A stretch of 64,000 bases of DNA from Roseinatronobacter sp. S2 (GCF_029581395.1 NZ_CP121113.1:2786001-2850000); one strand, 5' to 3'; counted from the first letter of the stretch, positions 37,827-47,661 are shown. The notes: generated from the letters alone by a model not told the origin. Made by a program: numbers and translations.

Positions 37827-37960
37827 TCTGAATTTCAGATACTGGTTAAGCCGTCATATCCAGAGATTTTCTGGACCGGATGGTTTGTTTTTCGGGCAGT
37901 TTTGAAATTTACCTAGCGTAAACATGACGCTATTGCATAGCCGCATTGCAGCATCGTGTG

Positions 37961-37987
37961 TTGTGCAGACGCAGCAAATTGCTATCT
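37961..37987 (+). promoter_or_regulatory. Possible promoter of the ccaF1-CcsR locus
   Basis: TTGTGC (37961-37966) and CTATCT (37982-37987) are spaced 15 bases apart, 55 bases before the ccaF1 start. In Rhodobacter sphaeroides this locus is driven by the heat-shock sigma factors RpoHI and RpoHII. The boxes here are only a candidate by eye. Confidence 0.3.
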
Positions 37988-38041
37988 TGGGTTCAAGAAG
38001 ACGCGGCACTGAACGCCGCACAACTGAACGGAAGGTGCAAC

Positions 38042-38254
38042 ATGGCACATATCACAGCAAATGTCAGCTCCGTACGGCCTGTAGCCTACCTGATGGGCTG
38101 GGTTGAAAGCGTAGCCGACACGTTCGCACGCTACCGGGTCTACAAACGGACCCATGACGAACTTAGCCGGCTCAGCAGCCGTGAACTGGATGATCTTGGC
38201 ATCAGCCGCTCCATGATCACGCGTCTGGCATACGAGGCCGCATACGAGAATTAA
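38042..38254 (+). CDS. ccaF1: DUF1127 small basic protein, CcaF1-like
   Basis: The 70-residue protein ends with the DUF1127 pattern ELSRLSSRELDDLGISRSMI, preceded by a helical arginine-rich stretch (ARYRVYKRTHDE). In Rhodobacter sphaeroides the DUF1127 protein CcaF1 is encoded directly before the CcsR small RNAs, binds RNA and affects sRNA maturation and RNA turnover. Here too the gene is followed at once by an array of hairpins with CCTCCTCCC loops, so orthology is inferred from both domain and context. AAGG lies seven bases before the ATG. Confidence 0.9.
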   Translation: MAHITANVSSVRPVAYLMGWVESVADTFARYRVYKRTHDELSRLSSRELDDLGISRSMITRLAYEAAYEN

Positions 38255-38261
38255 TGGTTTT

Positions 38262-38287
38262 GGGTCCCCTCCTCCTCCCTGGGACCC
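38262..38287 (+). ncRNA. CcsR-type hairpin RNA 1
   Basis: The stem GGGTCCC/GGGACCC encloses a loop containing CCTCCTCCC, which is complementary to Shine-Dalgarno sequences. It lies eight bases after the ccaF1 stop. It is the first of six such units. Confidence 0.88.
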
Positions 38288-38293
38288 GAGAGC

Positions 38294-38326
38294 GACGGTG
38301 ATTGATCCTCCTCCCCAATCACCGTC
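38294..38326 (+). ncRNA. CcsR-type hairpin RNA 2
   Basis: A perfect 11-bp stem GACGGTGATTG/CAATCACCGTC encloses the loop ATCCTCCTCCC. The stem sequence differs fully from the other units while the loop is conserved. Confidence 0.88.
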
Positions 38327-38370
38327 ACCCTATTCCGGCCATGGCAGAAAGCCAGAAACCGGTACGCAAA

Positions 38371-38403
38371 CGACCGCCCCGTCCTCCTCCCTAGGGGTGA
38401 TCG
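38371..38403 (+). ncRNA. CcsR-type hairpin RNA 3
   Basis: The CCCC/GGGG stem next to the CCTCCTCCC loop is extended by CGA/TCG at the base with internal mismatches. It is the weakest stem of the array. About 44 bases without the motif separate it from unit 2. Confidence 0.75.
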
Positions 38404-38405
38404 TT

Positions 38406-38445
38406 GGGATAAAGTGGCCCTCCTCCTCCCTGGCCGCTCTATCCC
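38406..38445 (+). ncRNA. CcsR-type hairpin RNA 4
   Basis: The stem AGTGGCC/GGCCGCT (one G-T pair) around CTCCTCCTCCCT is extended outward by GGGAT/ATCCC. A loop-motif-free hairpin (CGGGTC/GACCCG, 38454-38469) follows before unit 5. Confidence 0.85.
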
Positions 38446-38480
38446 TCGAATATCGGGTCTCTTGACCCGGACATTGCAAC

Positions 38481-38504
38481 GGCCCCCTCCTCCTCCCTGG
38501 GGTC
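38481..38504 (+). ncRNA. CcsR-type hairpin RNA 5
   Basis: The stem GGCCCC/GGGGTC (one G-T pair) encloses a CTCCTCCTCCCT-type loop. Confidence 0.85.
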
Positions 38505-38514
38505 ATGGCAAATT

Positions 38515-38562
38515 GGCGGCAGTCCCCCTCCTCCTCCTTGGGACTGCCGCCTTTTTATTTTT
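38515..38562 (+). ncRNA. CcsR-type hairpin RNA 6, doubling as terminator
   Basis: A perfect 12-bp stem GGCGGCAGTCCC/GGGACTGCCGCC has a loop with CCTCCTCCT, the last base of the motif changed. It is followed by TTTTTATTTTT, so it ends the whole ccaF1 transcript while presenting the anti-Shine-Dalgarno loop. Confidence 0.9.
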
Positions 38563-38595
38563 CAGATCAGAAATTACCTGTCAGCTTCCGTTCAC

Positions 38596-40992
38596 TCAGA
38601 ACGGAAGGTCATCTGCCTGTTCTGCGGGCACGACAAACCTTGCCACTATATGGCGTGCGCCGGACTTTTCGAATTCGACAAACAGCTTGTCCCCGTCCAC
38701 GGATGCTACGCGCCCATAGCCAAATTTGGTATGGAAAACGCGGTCGCCTTCTTCAAAGACCGGCAAGGCAGCCGCATCTATGATCACGCCCGAAGCCTGA
38801 CGTGGCTGCGCGGCGGGGCGCGATTGCGCGGCCTGAAACCGCCGCCAACCGGGCGAATTGTAGACATCGGCGCGCATGGCGCGATCTTCAACATTGCTTG
38901 GCGCGACACCAGCGGCCATGCCAGCACCGCCATACAGGCCCGGCGGCGTCAGAACATCCACATGGTCTGCGGGCAATTCATCTACAAAGCGCGATGGCAT
39001 CTGCGCCTGCCATTGTCCGTAGACCCTGCGATTCGCGGCAAAACTGATGGTGCAAAGCTGCTCGGCGCGGGTGATGCCGACATAAGCAAGGCGGCGTTCT
39101 TCCTCCAGCCCCTTCAGTCCAGTTTCATCCATGGACCGTTGCGATGGAAACAACCCGTCTTCCCAGCCCGGCAGAAACACCACCGGAAATTCCAACCCTT
39201 TGGAGCCATGCAGCGTCATGATGCTGACCTTGTCATCGGCACCATCGGTGTCATTGTCCATCACCAGCGCGATATGTTCCAAAAACCCTTGCAGATTTTC
39301 AAATGATTCCAGCGCTTTGACCAGTTCCTTCAGGTTGTCCAGCCGCCCCGGTGCTTCGGGGGTTTTGTCGTTCAGCCACATTTCCGTGTAGCCGGAGTCT
39401 TCCAGTATCTGTTCGGCCAGTTCGATATGACTGACCTGCGTTTGTGGGGGTGCAGTATCCAGCGTGTCAATCAGGTCATCATCCGCCGCACCCGTAACTG
39501 TGCCGCCAACCGCCGCATGCCAACGCGCGATTCCATCCAGCAGGGCACCCAAGGCCTTGGCCCCGCGCCCGCCCAGCGCGCCCTGATCCAGCGCCATCGC
39601 AGCCCCTTGCACCAAGGGCACACCTGCATCGCGCGCAATCCGCTGAATGGTCTGTTGCGCCTTGTCGCCAAGCCCGCGTTTGGGGGTATTGACCACGCGT
39701 TCAAAGGCCAGATCATCCCCCGGACTGACCGCCAGCCGGAAATAGGCCATCGCATCGCGGATTTCCATACGCTCGTAAAATCGCGGGCCACCGATCACGC
39801 GATACGGCAGGCCAATGGTCAGAAACCGGTCTTCAAACGCGCGCATCTGATGGCTTGCACGCACCAGAATCGCCATCTGGTTCAGCGCAAACGGGTCCAG
39901 CCCACGGGTGCCACGTTGCAAATCCTCTACTTGCTCGCCGATCCAGCGTGCCTCTTCCTCCCCATCCCAATGCCCGATCAGCCGGACCTTTTCGCCTGAT
40001 TGCGCTTCGGTCCACAGGGTTTTGCCAAGGCGGTCTTCATTGCCCGCGATCACCTTGCCGGCGGCGGCCAGAATATGCGGGGTCGACCGGTAATTCTGTT
40101 CCAGCCGCACCACTGTTGCGCCCGGAAAATCCCGTTCAAACCGCAAGATATTGCCCACTTCGGCCCCGCGCCAGCCATAGATCGACTGGTCATCATCGCC
40201 CACACAACAGATATTCTTGTGCCCGCCCGCCAACAACCGCAACCACAGGTATTGCGCCACATTGGTGTCTTGGTATTCATCCACCAGAATATAGCGAAAC
40301 CGCGCCTGATAGCCTTGCAACACATCCGGATGGGCCTGAAAAATGCGGATGCAATGCAGCAGCAGATCCCCGAAATCACAGGCGTTCAGGGTTTTCAGCC
40401 GGTCCTGATAGGCCGCGTAAAATTCTGTCCCGCGATGGTCAAAGGCATTGGCTTCGCTGGCGGGCACCTGTTCGGGCGTCCACGCGCGGTTCTTCCACTG
40501 GTCGATGATTCCGGCAAGCAGACGCGCAGGCCAGCGCTTTTCGTCAATATTTGCCGCTGCAATAAGCTGTTTCAGCAGGCGCAGCTGGTCGTCGCTGTCC
40601 AGAATCGTGAAACTGGATTTCAGGCCCACAAGTTCGGCATGACGCCGCAGCAGTTTCGCGCTGATGGAATGGAATGTGCCCAGCCATGGCATGCCTTCCA
40701 CCGCTTCGCCCAAGTAACCGCCCACCCGCAGCTTCATTTCACGCGCGGCCTTGTTGGTGAAGGTCACCGCCAGAATTTGCGACGGAAAGGCGCGGCCGGA
40801 ATTTAACAAATGCGCAATGCGCGCCGTCAGCGCCTTGGTTTTGCCAGTGCCAGCGCCAGCCAGCATCAGCACAGGACCGTCCAGCGCCTCTACCGCCTGA
40901 CGTTGGGCGGGGTTCAACCCGTCCAGATAAGGGGCAGGACGCGCAGCCATGGCGCGGGCGGACAGGGGCAGATCGGTGTTGAAATCACTCAT
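38596..40992 (-). CDS. uvrD: ATP-dependent DNA helicase, UvrD/PcrA/Rep family
   Basis: UvrD-type enzymes unwind DNA 3' to 5' in repair. With the start at 40992 the protein has 798 residues. Walker A AGAGTGKT is at 45-52, with the SF1 motifs VDEYQDTN, GDDDQSIYGWRGA, LEQNYRS and VSIMTLHGSKGLEFPVV. A C-terminal tudor-like tail follows (FGYGRVASVDGDKLFVEFE), typical of PcrA/UvrD. A longer frame begins 23 codons upstream but without similarity. No SOS box was seen before it. It is convergent with the CcsR array, whose terminator ends 33 bases from its stop. Confidence 0.93.
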   Translation of the reverse strand: MSDFNTDLPLSARAMAARPAPYLDGLNPAQRQAVEALDGPVLMLAGAGTGKTKALTARIAHLLNSGRAFPSQILAVTFTNKAAREMKLRVGGYLGEAVEGMPWLGTFHSISAKLLRRHAELVGLKSSFTILDSDDQLRLLKQLIAAANIDEKRWPARLLAGIIDQWKNRAWTPEQVPASEANAFDHRGTEFYAAYQDRLKTLNACDFGDLLLHCIRIFQAHPDVLQGYQARFRYILVDEYQDTNVAQYLWLRLLAGGHKNICCVGDDDQSIYGWRGAEVGNILRFERDFPGATVVRLEQNYRSTPHILAAAGKVIAGNEDRLGKTLWTEAQSGEKVRLIGHWDGEEEARWIGEQVEDLQRGTRGLDPFALNQMAILVRASHQMRAFEDRFLTIGLPYRVIGGPRFYERMEIRDAMAYFRLAVSPGDDLAFERVVNTPKRGLGDKAQQTIQRIARDAGVPLVQGAAMALDQGALGGRGAKALGALLDGIARWHAAVGGTVTGAADDDLIDTLDTAPPQTQVSHIELAEQILEDSGYTEMWLNDKTPEAPGRLDNLKELVKALESFENLQGFLEHIALVMDNDTDGADDKVSIMTLHGSKGLEFPVVFLPGWEDGLFPSQRSMDETGLKGLEEERRLAYVGITRAEQLCTISFAANRRVYGQWQAQMPSRFVDELPADHVDVLTPPGLYGGAGMAAGVAPSNVEDRAMRADVYNSPGWRRFQAAQSRPAAQPRQASGVIIDAAALPVFEEGDRVFHTKFGYGRVASVDGDKLFVEFEKSGARHIVARFVVPAEQADDLPF

Positions 40993-41085
40993 ACCGCGAC
41001 AATAACCAAAACTGCCCCGAAGGGAAAGCCGTGTTCGCCCAACGTTCCTGCCATATCGCAAGATCGGGTGCGATGGTCGCCCCTG

Positions 41086-41517
41086 TCAGCTGGCGGTTAA
41101 ATCCCGAAAGCTGCCAAGGAAGCTTTTGAACAATTTGTTCACACGGATGTCACCGCTAAGGCTGCTGGCCAGTGGCGCGATGTCAGTCAATGGAATGGCG
41201 GCCTTGTCCAGAATGCCCGCAAGTTCCGATCTGGGAACAAACGCCATTTGCCAATGCGGAAATGCACGCTGTTCCACATCGGTGTCCGACAAAACCAAAA
41301 GGCCGGAATGCCGTGCATCAACCCGAATGCGCGTCAGCACGCGTTCAACCGCCGCATCCGGTCCTTCGAGAACCTGAAAGAAGCACCTGTCATGATACGC
41401 CAGAAAGCCCGTTATGCCAGATTGTTCGTTGTTTCGCCGGGACACGCGCAAAATGTCTTCAACCTGTTCTTTATCAAGCGCTTTTCTTGACGAGCTGAGA
41501 TATACGATTCTGCGCAT
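41086..41517 (-). CDS. BLUF-domain blue-light sensor protein
   Basis: The 143-residue protein is a single BLUF domain plus a short C-terminal helix region. The flavin-binding residues are in place: Y6, N30 and Q48 (matching AppA Y21, N45 and Q63), with W89 and M91 in FPHWQMAF. BLUF proteins bind FAD and signal blue light, usually through a partner protein. No effector domain is attached, so it must act by interaction. The start at 41517 (MRRIVYLSSS) matches family starts. It lies 93 bases from the uvrD start on the same strand. Confidence 0.92.
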   Translation of the reverse strand: MRRIVYLSSSRKALDKEQVEDILRVSRRNNEQSGITGFLAYHDRCFFQVLEGPDAAVERVLTRIRVDARHSGLLVLSDTDVEQRAFPHWQMAFVPRSELAGILDKAAIPLTDIAPLASSLSGDIRVNKLFKSFLGSFRDLTAS

Positions 41518-41678
41518 TGCACCTGTTCCGTAGCTGACAGGTGCCAAGGTATAACCACATTCTTAAAATCTGGTATATCGGTTGAACGCTTCTGCCCACA
41601 GATGTCAGAATGGCGTGCTTGCCAATCCGTCATGCGCGTGCTCAGCTAGGACTATTCCTGCCTTGGAAGAATGATGTG

Positions 41679-42830
41679 ATGCACCCTGATCAGCGCTATC
41701 CCGCCCTTTCAGACCTGAAATCGGCCTGCCGCAAACGGGTGCCGCATTTCGTGTGGGAATATGTCGACAGCGCAACAGGCACAGAATCAGTCAAGGGGCG
41801 CAACCGCGCCGCGCTGGACCAGATTTTGTTTAACCCCGCAGTCCTGCGTGGCCCTGTCACGCCGGATCTGGGCACCCGATTTCTGGGGCGCGACTATTCC
41901 TGCCCGATCGGCATTGCGCCGGTGGGCATGTCCGGCCTGATCTGGCCGGGGGCAGAGGCGACACTGGCCGCAATGGCACAGGCCAGCCGCATTCCCTACG
42001 CGCTAAGCACAGTGGCCACACGCCTGCCCGAAGAGATCGGGCCGATTGCAGGCGATATGGGGTGGTTCCAGTTATACCCCCCAAAAGACCCCGAAATCCG
42101 CCGCGACCTGCTGGCCCGCGCGCGCAAATCCGGTTTTGAAACACTGGTGCTGACAATTGATGTGCCCGGCCCTTCGCGCCGCGAACGGCAGTTGCGCGCA
42201 CAACTTGCGATCCCGCCAAAAGTGACGCCATCGATACTGGCACAGATTGCGCTGCGACCAACCTGGGCGCTTGGCACGTTGCGGCACGGCACCCCCCGCC
42301 TGCGCCTGATGGAGGAATATCTGAAACTTGACGGTAATGCGCCATCCACGGCCCATGCAGGCTATTTGCTGCGCGCGGCACCTGATTGGGACTATCTGCG
42401 CGCCTTGCGCGACGAATGGGACGGCCCGCTTGTCATCAAGGGGGTGCTGGATGCGGATGATGCAACGCGCCTGCGCGACGAAGGGGTTCAGGCGATCTGG
42501 GTATCCAACCATGCAGGGCGCCAGTTTGACGGGGCACCGGCTGCGATACATTGCCTGCCCGCCATTCGCGCTGCTGTCGGGCCGGAGTTTCCATTGATCT
42601 GCGATTCGGGGCTGGAGTCGGGGCTGGATATCCTGCGCGTGCTGGCCCTTGGGGCTGATTTCGCAATGCTGGGGCGGGGCTGGCATTTCGCTTTGGGGGC
42701 ATTGGGCGCGCGCGGTCCCGCGCATCTGCACCACATTCTGACCCAAGACATGAAAAGCTGTATGGTGCAGATGGGAATAGCCCGCGTGGACGATGCCGCA
42801 ACGCAGCTTGCGGGCGCGCCCGAATCCTAA
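41679..42830 (+). CDS. FMN-dependent alpha-hydroxy acid dehydrogenase (L-lactate dehydrogenase type)
   Basis: The 383-residue protein belongs to the LldD/glycolate oxidase family, which oxidises L-2-hydroxy acids at the inner membrane. FMN-barrel motifs are GIAPVGMSGLIWPGAE, LTIDVPGPSRRERQ and IKGVLDADDA. The catalytic histidine is H278 in SNHAGRQFDG, where most relatives have SNHGGRQ. The start at 41679 follows GGAAGAA. Lactate is the likeliest substrate by overall similarity, but a related hydroxy acid is possible. Pyruvate, its expected product, is the substrate of the next gene. Confidence 0.88.
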   Translation: MHPDQRYPALSDLKSACRKRVPHFVWEYVDSATGTESVKGRNRAALDQILFNPAVLRGPVTPDLGTRFLGRDYSCPIGIAPVGMSGLIWPGAEATLAAMAQASRIPYALSTVATRLPEEIGPIAGDMGWFQLYPPKDPEIRRDLLARARKSGFETLVLTIDVPGPSRRERQLRAQLAIPPKVTPSILAQIALRPTWALGTLRHGTPRLRLMEEYLKLDGNAPSTAHAGYLLRAAPDWDYLRALRDEWDGPLVIKGVLDADDATRLRDEGVQAIWVSNHAGRQFDGAPAAIHCLPAIRAAVGPEFPLICDSGLESGLDILRVLALGADFAMLGRGWHFALGALGARGPAHLHHILTQDMKSCMVQMGIARVDDAATQLAGAPES

Positions 42831-42916
42831 CGAAACCTTACAATCCCTTTACGAAGCTGTAAAAACTGGTCTATCCAGTTGAACAAGACTGGTTTGCACC
42901 CGCAGAAAGGACCGTC

Positions 42917-45900
42917 ATGGCCGAATTTCAGAAGATCCTTATCGCCAACCGTGGTGAAATTGCTATCCGCATCATGCGCGCCGCAAATGAATTGGGCAAA
43001 CGCACCGTCGCGGTTTACGCAGAAGAGGACAAGCTGGGCCTGCACCGGTTCAAGGCAGATGAAGCCTACCGCATTGGCGAAGGGATGGGGCCGGTTGCCG
43101 CCTATCTTTCGATTGACGAGATTATCCGCGTGGCCAAGCAGGCGGGCGCAGATGCCATTCATCCGGGCTATGGCCTGCTGTCGGAAAACCCCGACCTGAT
43201 TGATGCCTGTGTGGAAAACGGCATCACCTTTATCGGCCCCAAGGCAGAAACCATGCGCGCGCTTGGGGACAAGGCCAGCGCGCGGCGCGTGGCCATTGAA
43301 GCAGGCGTGCCGGTCATTCCCGCGACCGAGGTTCTGGACGATGACATGGACAAAATCCGCGCGATGGCGGACGAGGTGGGCTATCCGCTGATGCTCAAGG
43401 CCAGCCATGGCGGTGGCGGGCGCGGCATGCGTGCGGTCAACGGCCCCGAAGAACTGGAAGCCATGGTCCGCGAAGGCAGGCGCGAGGCAGAGGCCGCTTT
43501 TGGCAATGGCGAAGGGTATCTGGAAAAGATGATCCAGCGCGCCCGCCATGTCGAGGTGCAGTTGCTGGGCGACACGCATGGCAACCTGTATCATCTGTAT
43601 GAACGCGATTGCACCGTGCAGCGCCGCAACCAGAAGGTCGTTGAACGCGCCCCCGCCCCCTATCTAAGCGCCGAGCAACGCGCCGAGATTTGCGAGTTGG
43701 GTCTGAAAATCGGGCGCGCAGTAGGCTATCAGAACGCGGGCACTGTCGAATTCCTGATGGATATGGACGAGGGCAAGTTCTACTTCATCGAAGTGAACCC
43801 GCGCGTGCAGGTGGAACATACCGTCACCGAAGAAGTCACCGGCATCGACATTGTCAAAGCGCAAATCCGCGTGGCCGAAGGGGCAACCCTGTCCGAAGCC
43901 ACCGGCACCCCCAGTCAGGGCGATGTCACCTTGTCGGGCCACGCCCTGCAATGCCGCATCACAACCGAAGACCCGCTGAACAATTTCATCCCCGATTACG
44001 GCCGCCTGACCGCCTATCGCAGTGCCACCGGCATGGGCATTCGTCTGGACGGGGGCACCGCCTATGCGGGCGGCGTGATCACGCGCTACTATGATTCACT
44101 TCTGGTCAAGGTAACGGCATGGGCCGCCACGCCCGAAGAATCCATTGCGCGGATGGACCGCGCGCTGCGCGAATTCCGCATTCGCGGTGTCAGCACCAAT
44201 ATTGATTTTGTCATCAACCTGCTGAAACACCCGACCTTTCTGGATTACAGCTACACAACGAAATTCATCGACACGACGGATGCTCTGTTTCATTTCCGCA
44301 AGCGTCGCGACCGCGCCACCAAGATTCTGACCTATATTGCCGACATTACAGTGAACGGGCATCCCGAAACCGCCGGACGGGTGCGCCCGGCAGCAGGGAT
44401 CAAAACCCCCGCGGCCCCCACAGTCACAGGCCAGCCCCCGCGCGGCGCGAAACAAATTCTGGACGAACAGGGACCGCAGGCCGTGGCTGACTGGATGGCC
44501 GCCGAAAAGCGCCTGCTTTTGACCGACACGACCATGCGCGATGCGCACCAGTCCCTTCTGGCCACGCGCATGCGGTCCATCGACATGATCCGCGTGGCCC
44601 CTGCCTATGCGCATATGCTGCCGCAATTGTTCAGCATGGAATGCTGGGGCGGTGCCACGTTCGATGTGGCCTACCGCTTCTTGCAGGAATGCCCGTGGCA
44701 ACGCCTGCGCGATCTGCGCGCGCGCATGCCCAACCTGATGACGCAAATGCTGCTGCGGGCGTCAAACGGGGTGGGGTATACGAATTACCCCGACAATGTG
44801 GTGCAGTTCTTTGTGCGTCAGGCCGCCGAAACGGGTGTGGATGTGTTCCGCGTCTTTGACAGCCTGAACTGGGTTGAAAACATGCGCGTCGCCATGGATG
44901 CCGTGCTGGATGCGAACAAGGTGTGCGAAGGCACGATCTGCTATACCGGCGACATTCTGAACCCTGAGCGCGCGAAATATGACCTGAAATACTATGTCCG
45001 CATGGGCCAGGACCTGAAAGCGGCAGGCGCGCATGTGCTGGGCCTGAAGGATATGGCGGGCTTGCTGAAGCCTGCATCGGCGCGGATGCTGATCAAGGCG
45101 CTGAAGGAAGATGTCGGCCTGCCCATCCATTTCCACACCCATGACACGGGCGGCATAGCGGGCGCCACCATTCTGGCCGCAGCCGAAGCGGGCGTAGATG
45201 CCGCCGACGCCGCGATGGATGCGTTTTCGGGCAATACCAGCCAGCCCACGCTGGGGTCGATTGTGGAAGCGCTGCGCTTCACCGACCGCGACACGGGGCT
45301 GGACATGGGCGCGATTCGCAAGATTTCCGATTACTGGGAAGATGTGCGCGCGCATTATGCCGCGTTCGAATCCGCGCAGCAGGCCCCCAGTTCCGAAGTG
45401 TATCTGCATGAAATGCCCGGCGGACAGTTCACCAACCTGAAAGCGCAGGCACGGTCGATGGGGCTGGAAGACCGCTGGCCGGAAGTTGCGCGCACCTATG
45501 CAGATGTGAACATGATGTTCGGCGACATCGTCAAGGTCACGCCATCGTCCAAGGTGGTGGGCGACATGGCGCTGATGATGGTGTCGCAAGGGCTGACGCG
45601 CGCGGATGTTGAAAACCCCGATCGCGATGTCAGTTTCCCCGATTCGGTGATCGACATGATGCGCGGCAATCTGGGCCAACCCCCGGGCGGCTGGCCGGAC
45701 GGGATTTTGCGCAAGATCCTGAAAGATGAAGCCCCGCTGACCGAACGCCCCGGCGCACGCCTGCCCCCCGTCGATCTGGACGCCACGCGCGCAGAACTCA
45801 GCGCGGAGTTGGAAGGATTCACTGTCGATGATGAGGACCTGAACGGCTATCTGATGTATCCAAAGGTGTTTCTGGATTATATGGGTCGCCACCGCGTTTA

Positions 45901-46360
45901 CGGCCCCGTGCGCGCCCTGCCCACGCAGACCTTCTTTTACGGGATGGAACCGGGCGAGGAAATCTCGGCCGAGATTGCACCGGGCAAAACACTGGAAATC
46001 CGCGTTGTTGCCGTAAGCGAAACCGGCGATGATGGTGATGTGAAGGTATTTTTCGAACTGAACGGCCAGCCGCGCACGATTCGCGTGCCCAACCGCGAAG
46101 TGAAAGCCAAGACCGCGCAACGCGCCAAGGCAGATATAGCCAACCCCGCCCATATCGGCGCACCAATGCCGGGCGCGGTTGCCTCTGTAGCCGTCAGTGC
46201 GGGGCAAAAGGTGAAGGCGGGCGACCTGCTTTTGACGATCGAGGCCATGAAAATGGAAACCGGCCTGCATGCCGACCGCGACGCCGTGGTGAAATCCGTG
46301 CATGTTCAGGCAGGCACCCAGATCGAAGCCAAGGATCTGCTGGTCGAGTTCGAGGACTGA
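42917..46360 (+). CDS. pyc: Pyruvate carboxylase
   Basis: This biotin enzyme makes oxaloacetate from pyruvate and bicarbonate. The 1147-residue chain contains all parts: biotin carboxylase and ATP-grasp ([10 protein letters not shown] at 9-18, [11 protein letters not shown], and [13 protein letters not shown]), a carboxyltransferase barrel (about 540-810, with [17 protein letters not shown]), a linker/allosteric domain, and the C-terminal biotinyl domain with K1112 in EAMKMET. It follows the lactate dehydrogenase by 86 bases on the same strand, so both may be part of lactate use. Confidence 0.97.
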   Translation: MAEFQKILIANRGEIAIRIMRAANELGKRTVAVYAEEDKLGLHRFKADEAYRIGEGMGPVAAYLSIDEIIRVAKQAGADAIHPGYGLLSENPDLIDACVENGITFIGPKAETMRALGDKASARRVAIEAGVPVIPATEVLDDDMDKIRAMADEVGYPLMLKASHGGGGRGMRAVNGPEELEAMVREGRREAEAAFGNGEGYLEKMIQRARHVEVQLLGDTHGNLYHLYERDCTVQRRNQKVVERAPAPYLSAEQRAEICELGLKIGRAVGYQNAGTVEFLMDMDEGKFYFIEVNPRVQVEHTVTEEVTGIDIVKAQIRVAEGATLSEATGTPSQGDVTLSGHALQCRITTEDPLNNFIPDYGRLTAYRSATGMGIRLDGGTAYAGGVITRYYDSLLVKVTAWAATPEESIARMDRALREFRIRGVSTNIDFVINLLKHPTFLDYSYTTKFIDTTDALFHFRKRRDRATKILTYIADITVNGHPETAGRVRPAAGIKTPAAPTVTGQPPRGAKQILDEQGPQAVADWMAAEKRLLLTDTTMRDAHQSLLATRMRSIDMIRVAPAYAHMLPQLFSMECWGGATFDVAYRFLQECPWQRLRDLRARMPNLMTQMLLRASNGVGYTNYPDNVVQFFVRQAAETGVDVFRVFDSLNWVENMRVAMDAVLDANKVCEGTICYTGDILNPERAKYDLKYYVRMGQDLKAAGAHVLGLKDMAGLLKPASARMLIKALKEDVGLPIHFHTHDTGGIAGATILAAAEAGVDAADAAMDAFSGNTSQPTLGSIVEALRFTDRDTGLDMGAIRKISDYWEDVRAHYAAFESAQQAPSSEVYLHEMPGGQFTNLKAQARSMGLEDRWPEVARTYADVNMMFGDIVKVTPSSKVVGDMALMMVSQGLTRADVENPDRDVSFPDSVIDMMRGNLGQPPGGWPDGILRKILKDEAPLTERPGARLPPVDLDATRAELSAELEGFTVDDEDLNGYLMYPKVFLDYMGRHRVYGPVRALPTQTFFYGMEPGEEISAEIAPGKTLEIRVVAVSETGDDGDVKVFFELNGQPRTIRVPNREVKAKTAQRAKADIANPAHIGAPMPGAVASVAVSAGQKVKAGDLLLTIEAMKMETGLHADRDAVVKSVHVQAGTQIEAKDLLVEFED

Positions 46361-46464
46361 CCGACCGCACAGGCGTGGTGCAAAAGGCCATGACCGGCGC
46401 GGGAGCAGTTGATTCCCGCGCCGATTTCCCCCAAACCGTTGCAAAAGCCTCGGGACAGGATCAG

Positions 46465-47256
46465 ATGACCAGAATCGATACAACATTCGCCGCCCTGAAA
46501 TCCGAGCGCCGCAAGGCCTTCGTTGCCTATATCATGGCGGGCGACCCCGACCTTGAAACCTCGCTTGCCATCATGCAGGGACTGCCCGACGCAGGGGTCG
46601 ATGTCATTGAACTGGGTGTGCCTTTCACCGACCCCATGGCGGATGGTCCCACCATCCAGCTTGCCGGTCAGCGCGCCCTTGATGGCGGGCAGACACTGGA
46701 CAAGACGCTGGATATGGTGCGCCGCTTCAGGGCGGATAACGACACCACCCCGATTGTCCTGATGGGCTATTACAACCCGATCTACAGCATGGGCGTTGCG
46801 CGTTTTCTGGACAAGGCGACAGATGCGGGCATTGACGGGTTGATTGTCGTTGACCTGCCCCCCGAAGAAGACAGTGAACTATGCCTGCCCGCACAGGCGG
46901 CAGGGCTGAATTTCATCCGGCTGGCCACGCCCACCACGGATGACAAGCGCCTGCCCAAGGTTTTGCAAAACACATCCGGTTTCGTCTATTATGTGTCCAT
47001 CACCGGAATCACCGGTGCTGCGGCCGCGCAGGCCACACAGGTCGGACCAGAGGTCGCGCGCATCAAGGCACAGACAGACCTGCCCGTGATCGTGGGATTT
47101 GGCATATCAACGCCGCAAACAGCGCAAGATATCGCCAGCGTGGCCGATGGCTGTGTCGTGGGGTCCGCGATCGTCAAGGAGATCGCGTCCGGCAAACCTG
47201 TCGCGGATGTGCTGGATTATGTGCGCGCCCTGGCTGATGGGGCGCATCGCGGATAG
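46465..47256 (+). CDS. trpA: Tryptophan synthase alpha subunit
   Basis: TrpA cleaves indole-3-glycerol phosphate to indole, which passes to TrpB. With the start at 46465 (MTRIDTTF, after GGACAGGA) it has 263 residues, the usual length. The catalytic glutamate lies in [18 protein letters not shown] and the aspartate in [10 protein letters not shown]; the phosphate site is GFGIST. No trpB or trpF is adjacent, and trpC is 46 kb away, so the trp genes are scattered. A dispersed repeat begins at the base after its stop. Confidence 0.95.
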   Translation: MTRIDTTFAALKSERRKAFVAYIMAGDPDLETSLAIMQGLPDAGVDVIELGVPFTDPMADGPTIQLAGQRALDGGQTLDKTLDMVRRFRADNDTTPIVLMGYYNPIYSMGVARFLDKATDAGIDGLIVVDLPPEEDSELCLPAQAAGLNFIRLATPTTDDKRLPKVLQNTSGFVYYVSITGITGAAAAQATQVGPEVARIKAQTDLPVIVGFGISTPQTAQDIASVADGCVVGSAIVKEIASGKPVADVLDYVRALADGAHRG

Positions 47257-47448
47257 GCGGAAGGCGCGGAGCAAAGGCCGCAGGCCGCCGCGCCATAGGT
47301 CTGGCCGTCCCGCGGCCTGCCGATTTGGCCAGTGATACGCCAAGCCTTTGAACGCAGGAATATGCAGCCTGCATAAAGTGAACTTCACTGGCGTCCGACC
47401 GGCAGACCCCGGCCCACCGCTGGCGCGGGCTTTATCCAAGCGCGAATG
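47257..47448 (-). repeat. Dispersed repeat, copy B
   Basis: The reverse complement of this segment matches 7452-7641 over its full length. Shared blocks include aaagcccgc, cggtgggccggg, the palindrome gtgaagttcac, a perfect tatgcaggctgcata hairpin, ctgcgttcaaaggcttggc and ggcaggccgcgggacggcc. The 19-bp inverted ends seen around copy A are absent here. It abuts the trpA stop. The rest of the gap to 47661 holds a terminator and nothing else recognised. Confidence 0.75.
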
Positions 47449-47596
47449 ACCGTAAAAGACCAAAACCTGCTTCGCAGATGATTGCTTCTCGGGGGGGCGG
47501 TATCTTCACAATGGTCCTGCGACCGGCCAAAGCGTATTCATATCCCATAAGAACGGTGCCTGCGTTTGCGCCAAATTCCTAAACGCCCCAACCATA

Positions 47597-47625
47597 GAAA
47601 AAGCCGCGTCCCTTCGGGCGCGGCT
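47597..47625 (-). terminator. Terminator of the CAP-domain gene
   Basis: The stem AAGCCGCG/CGCGGCTT with inner CCC/GGG pairs is followed by five T residues when read on the minus strand. It lies about 37 bases after the CAP gene stop. On the plus strand the T run is poor. Confidence 0.75.
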
Positions 47626-47661
47626 TCGTTTCTGTGGTATCTTGCAGGTGCAACTCAGGTC

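Noticed and set aside
38262..38562. Regularly repeated CCTCCTCCC units that could be taken for a CRISPR array
   Set aside because: The repeated part is only nine bases and sits in hairpin loops; stems vary and spacing is irregular. No cas genes are present.
44762..46486. Open frame of 574 codons antisense to pyruvate carboxylase
   Set aside because: It lies wholly opposite a clear biotin enzyme gene, and its composition (H, R, A, G-rich) is that of a GC-driven shadow frame.
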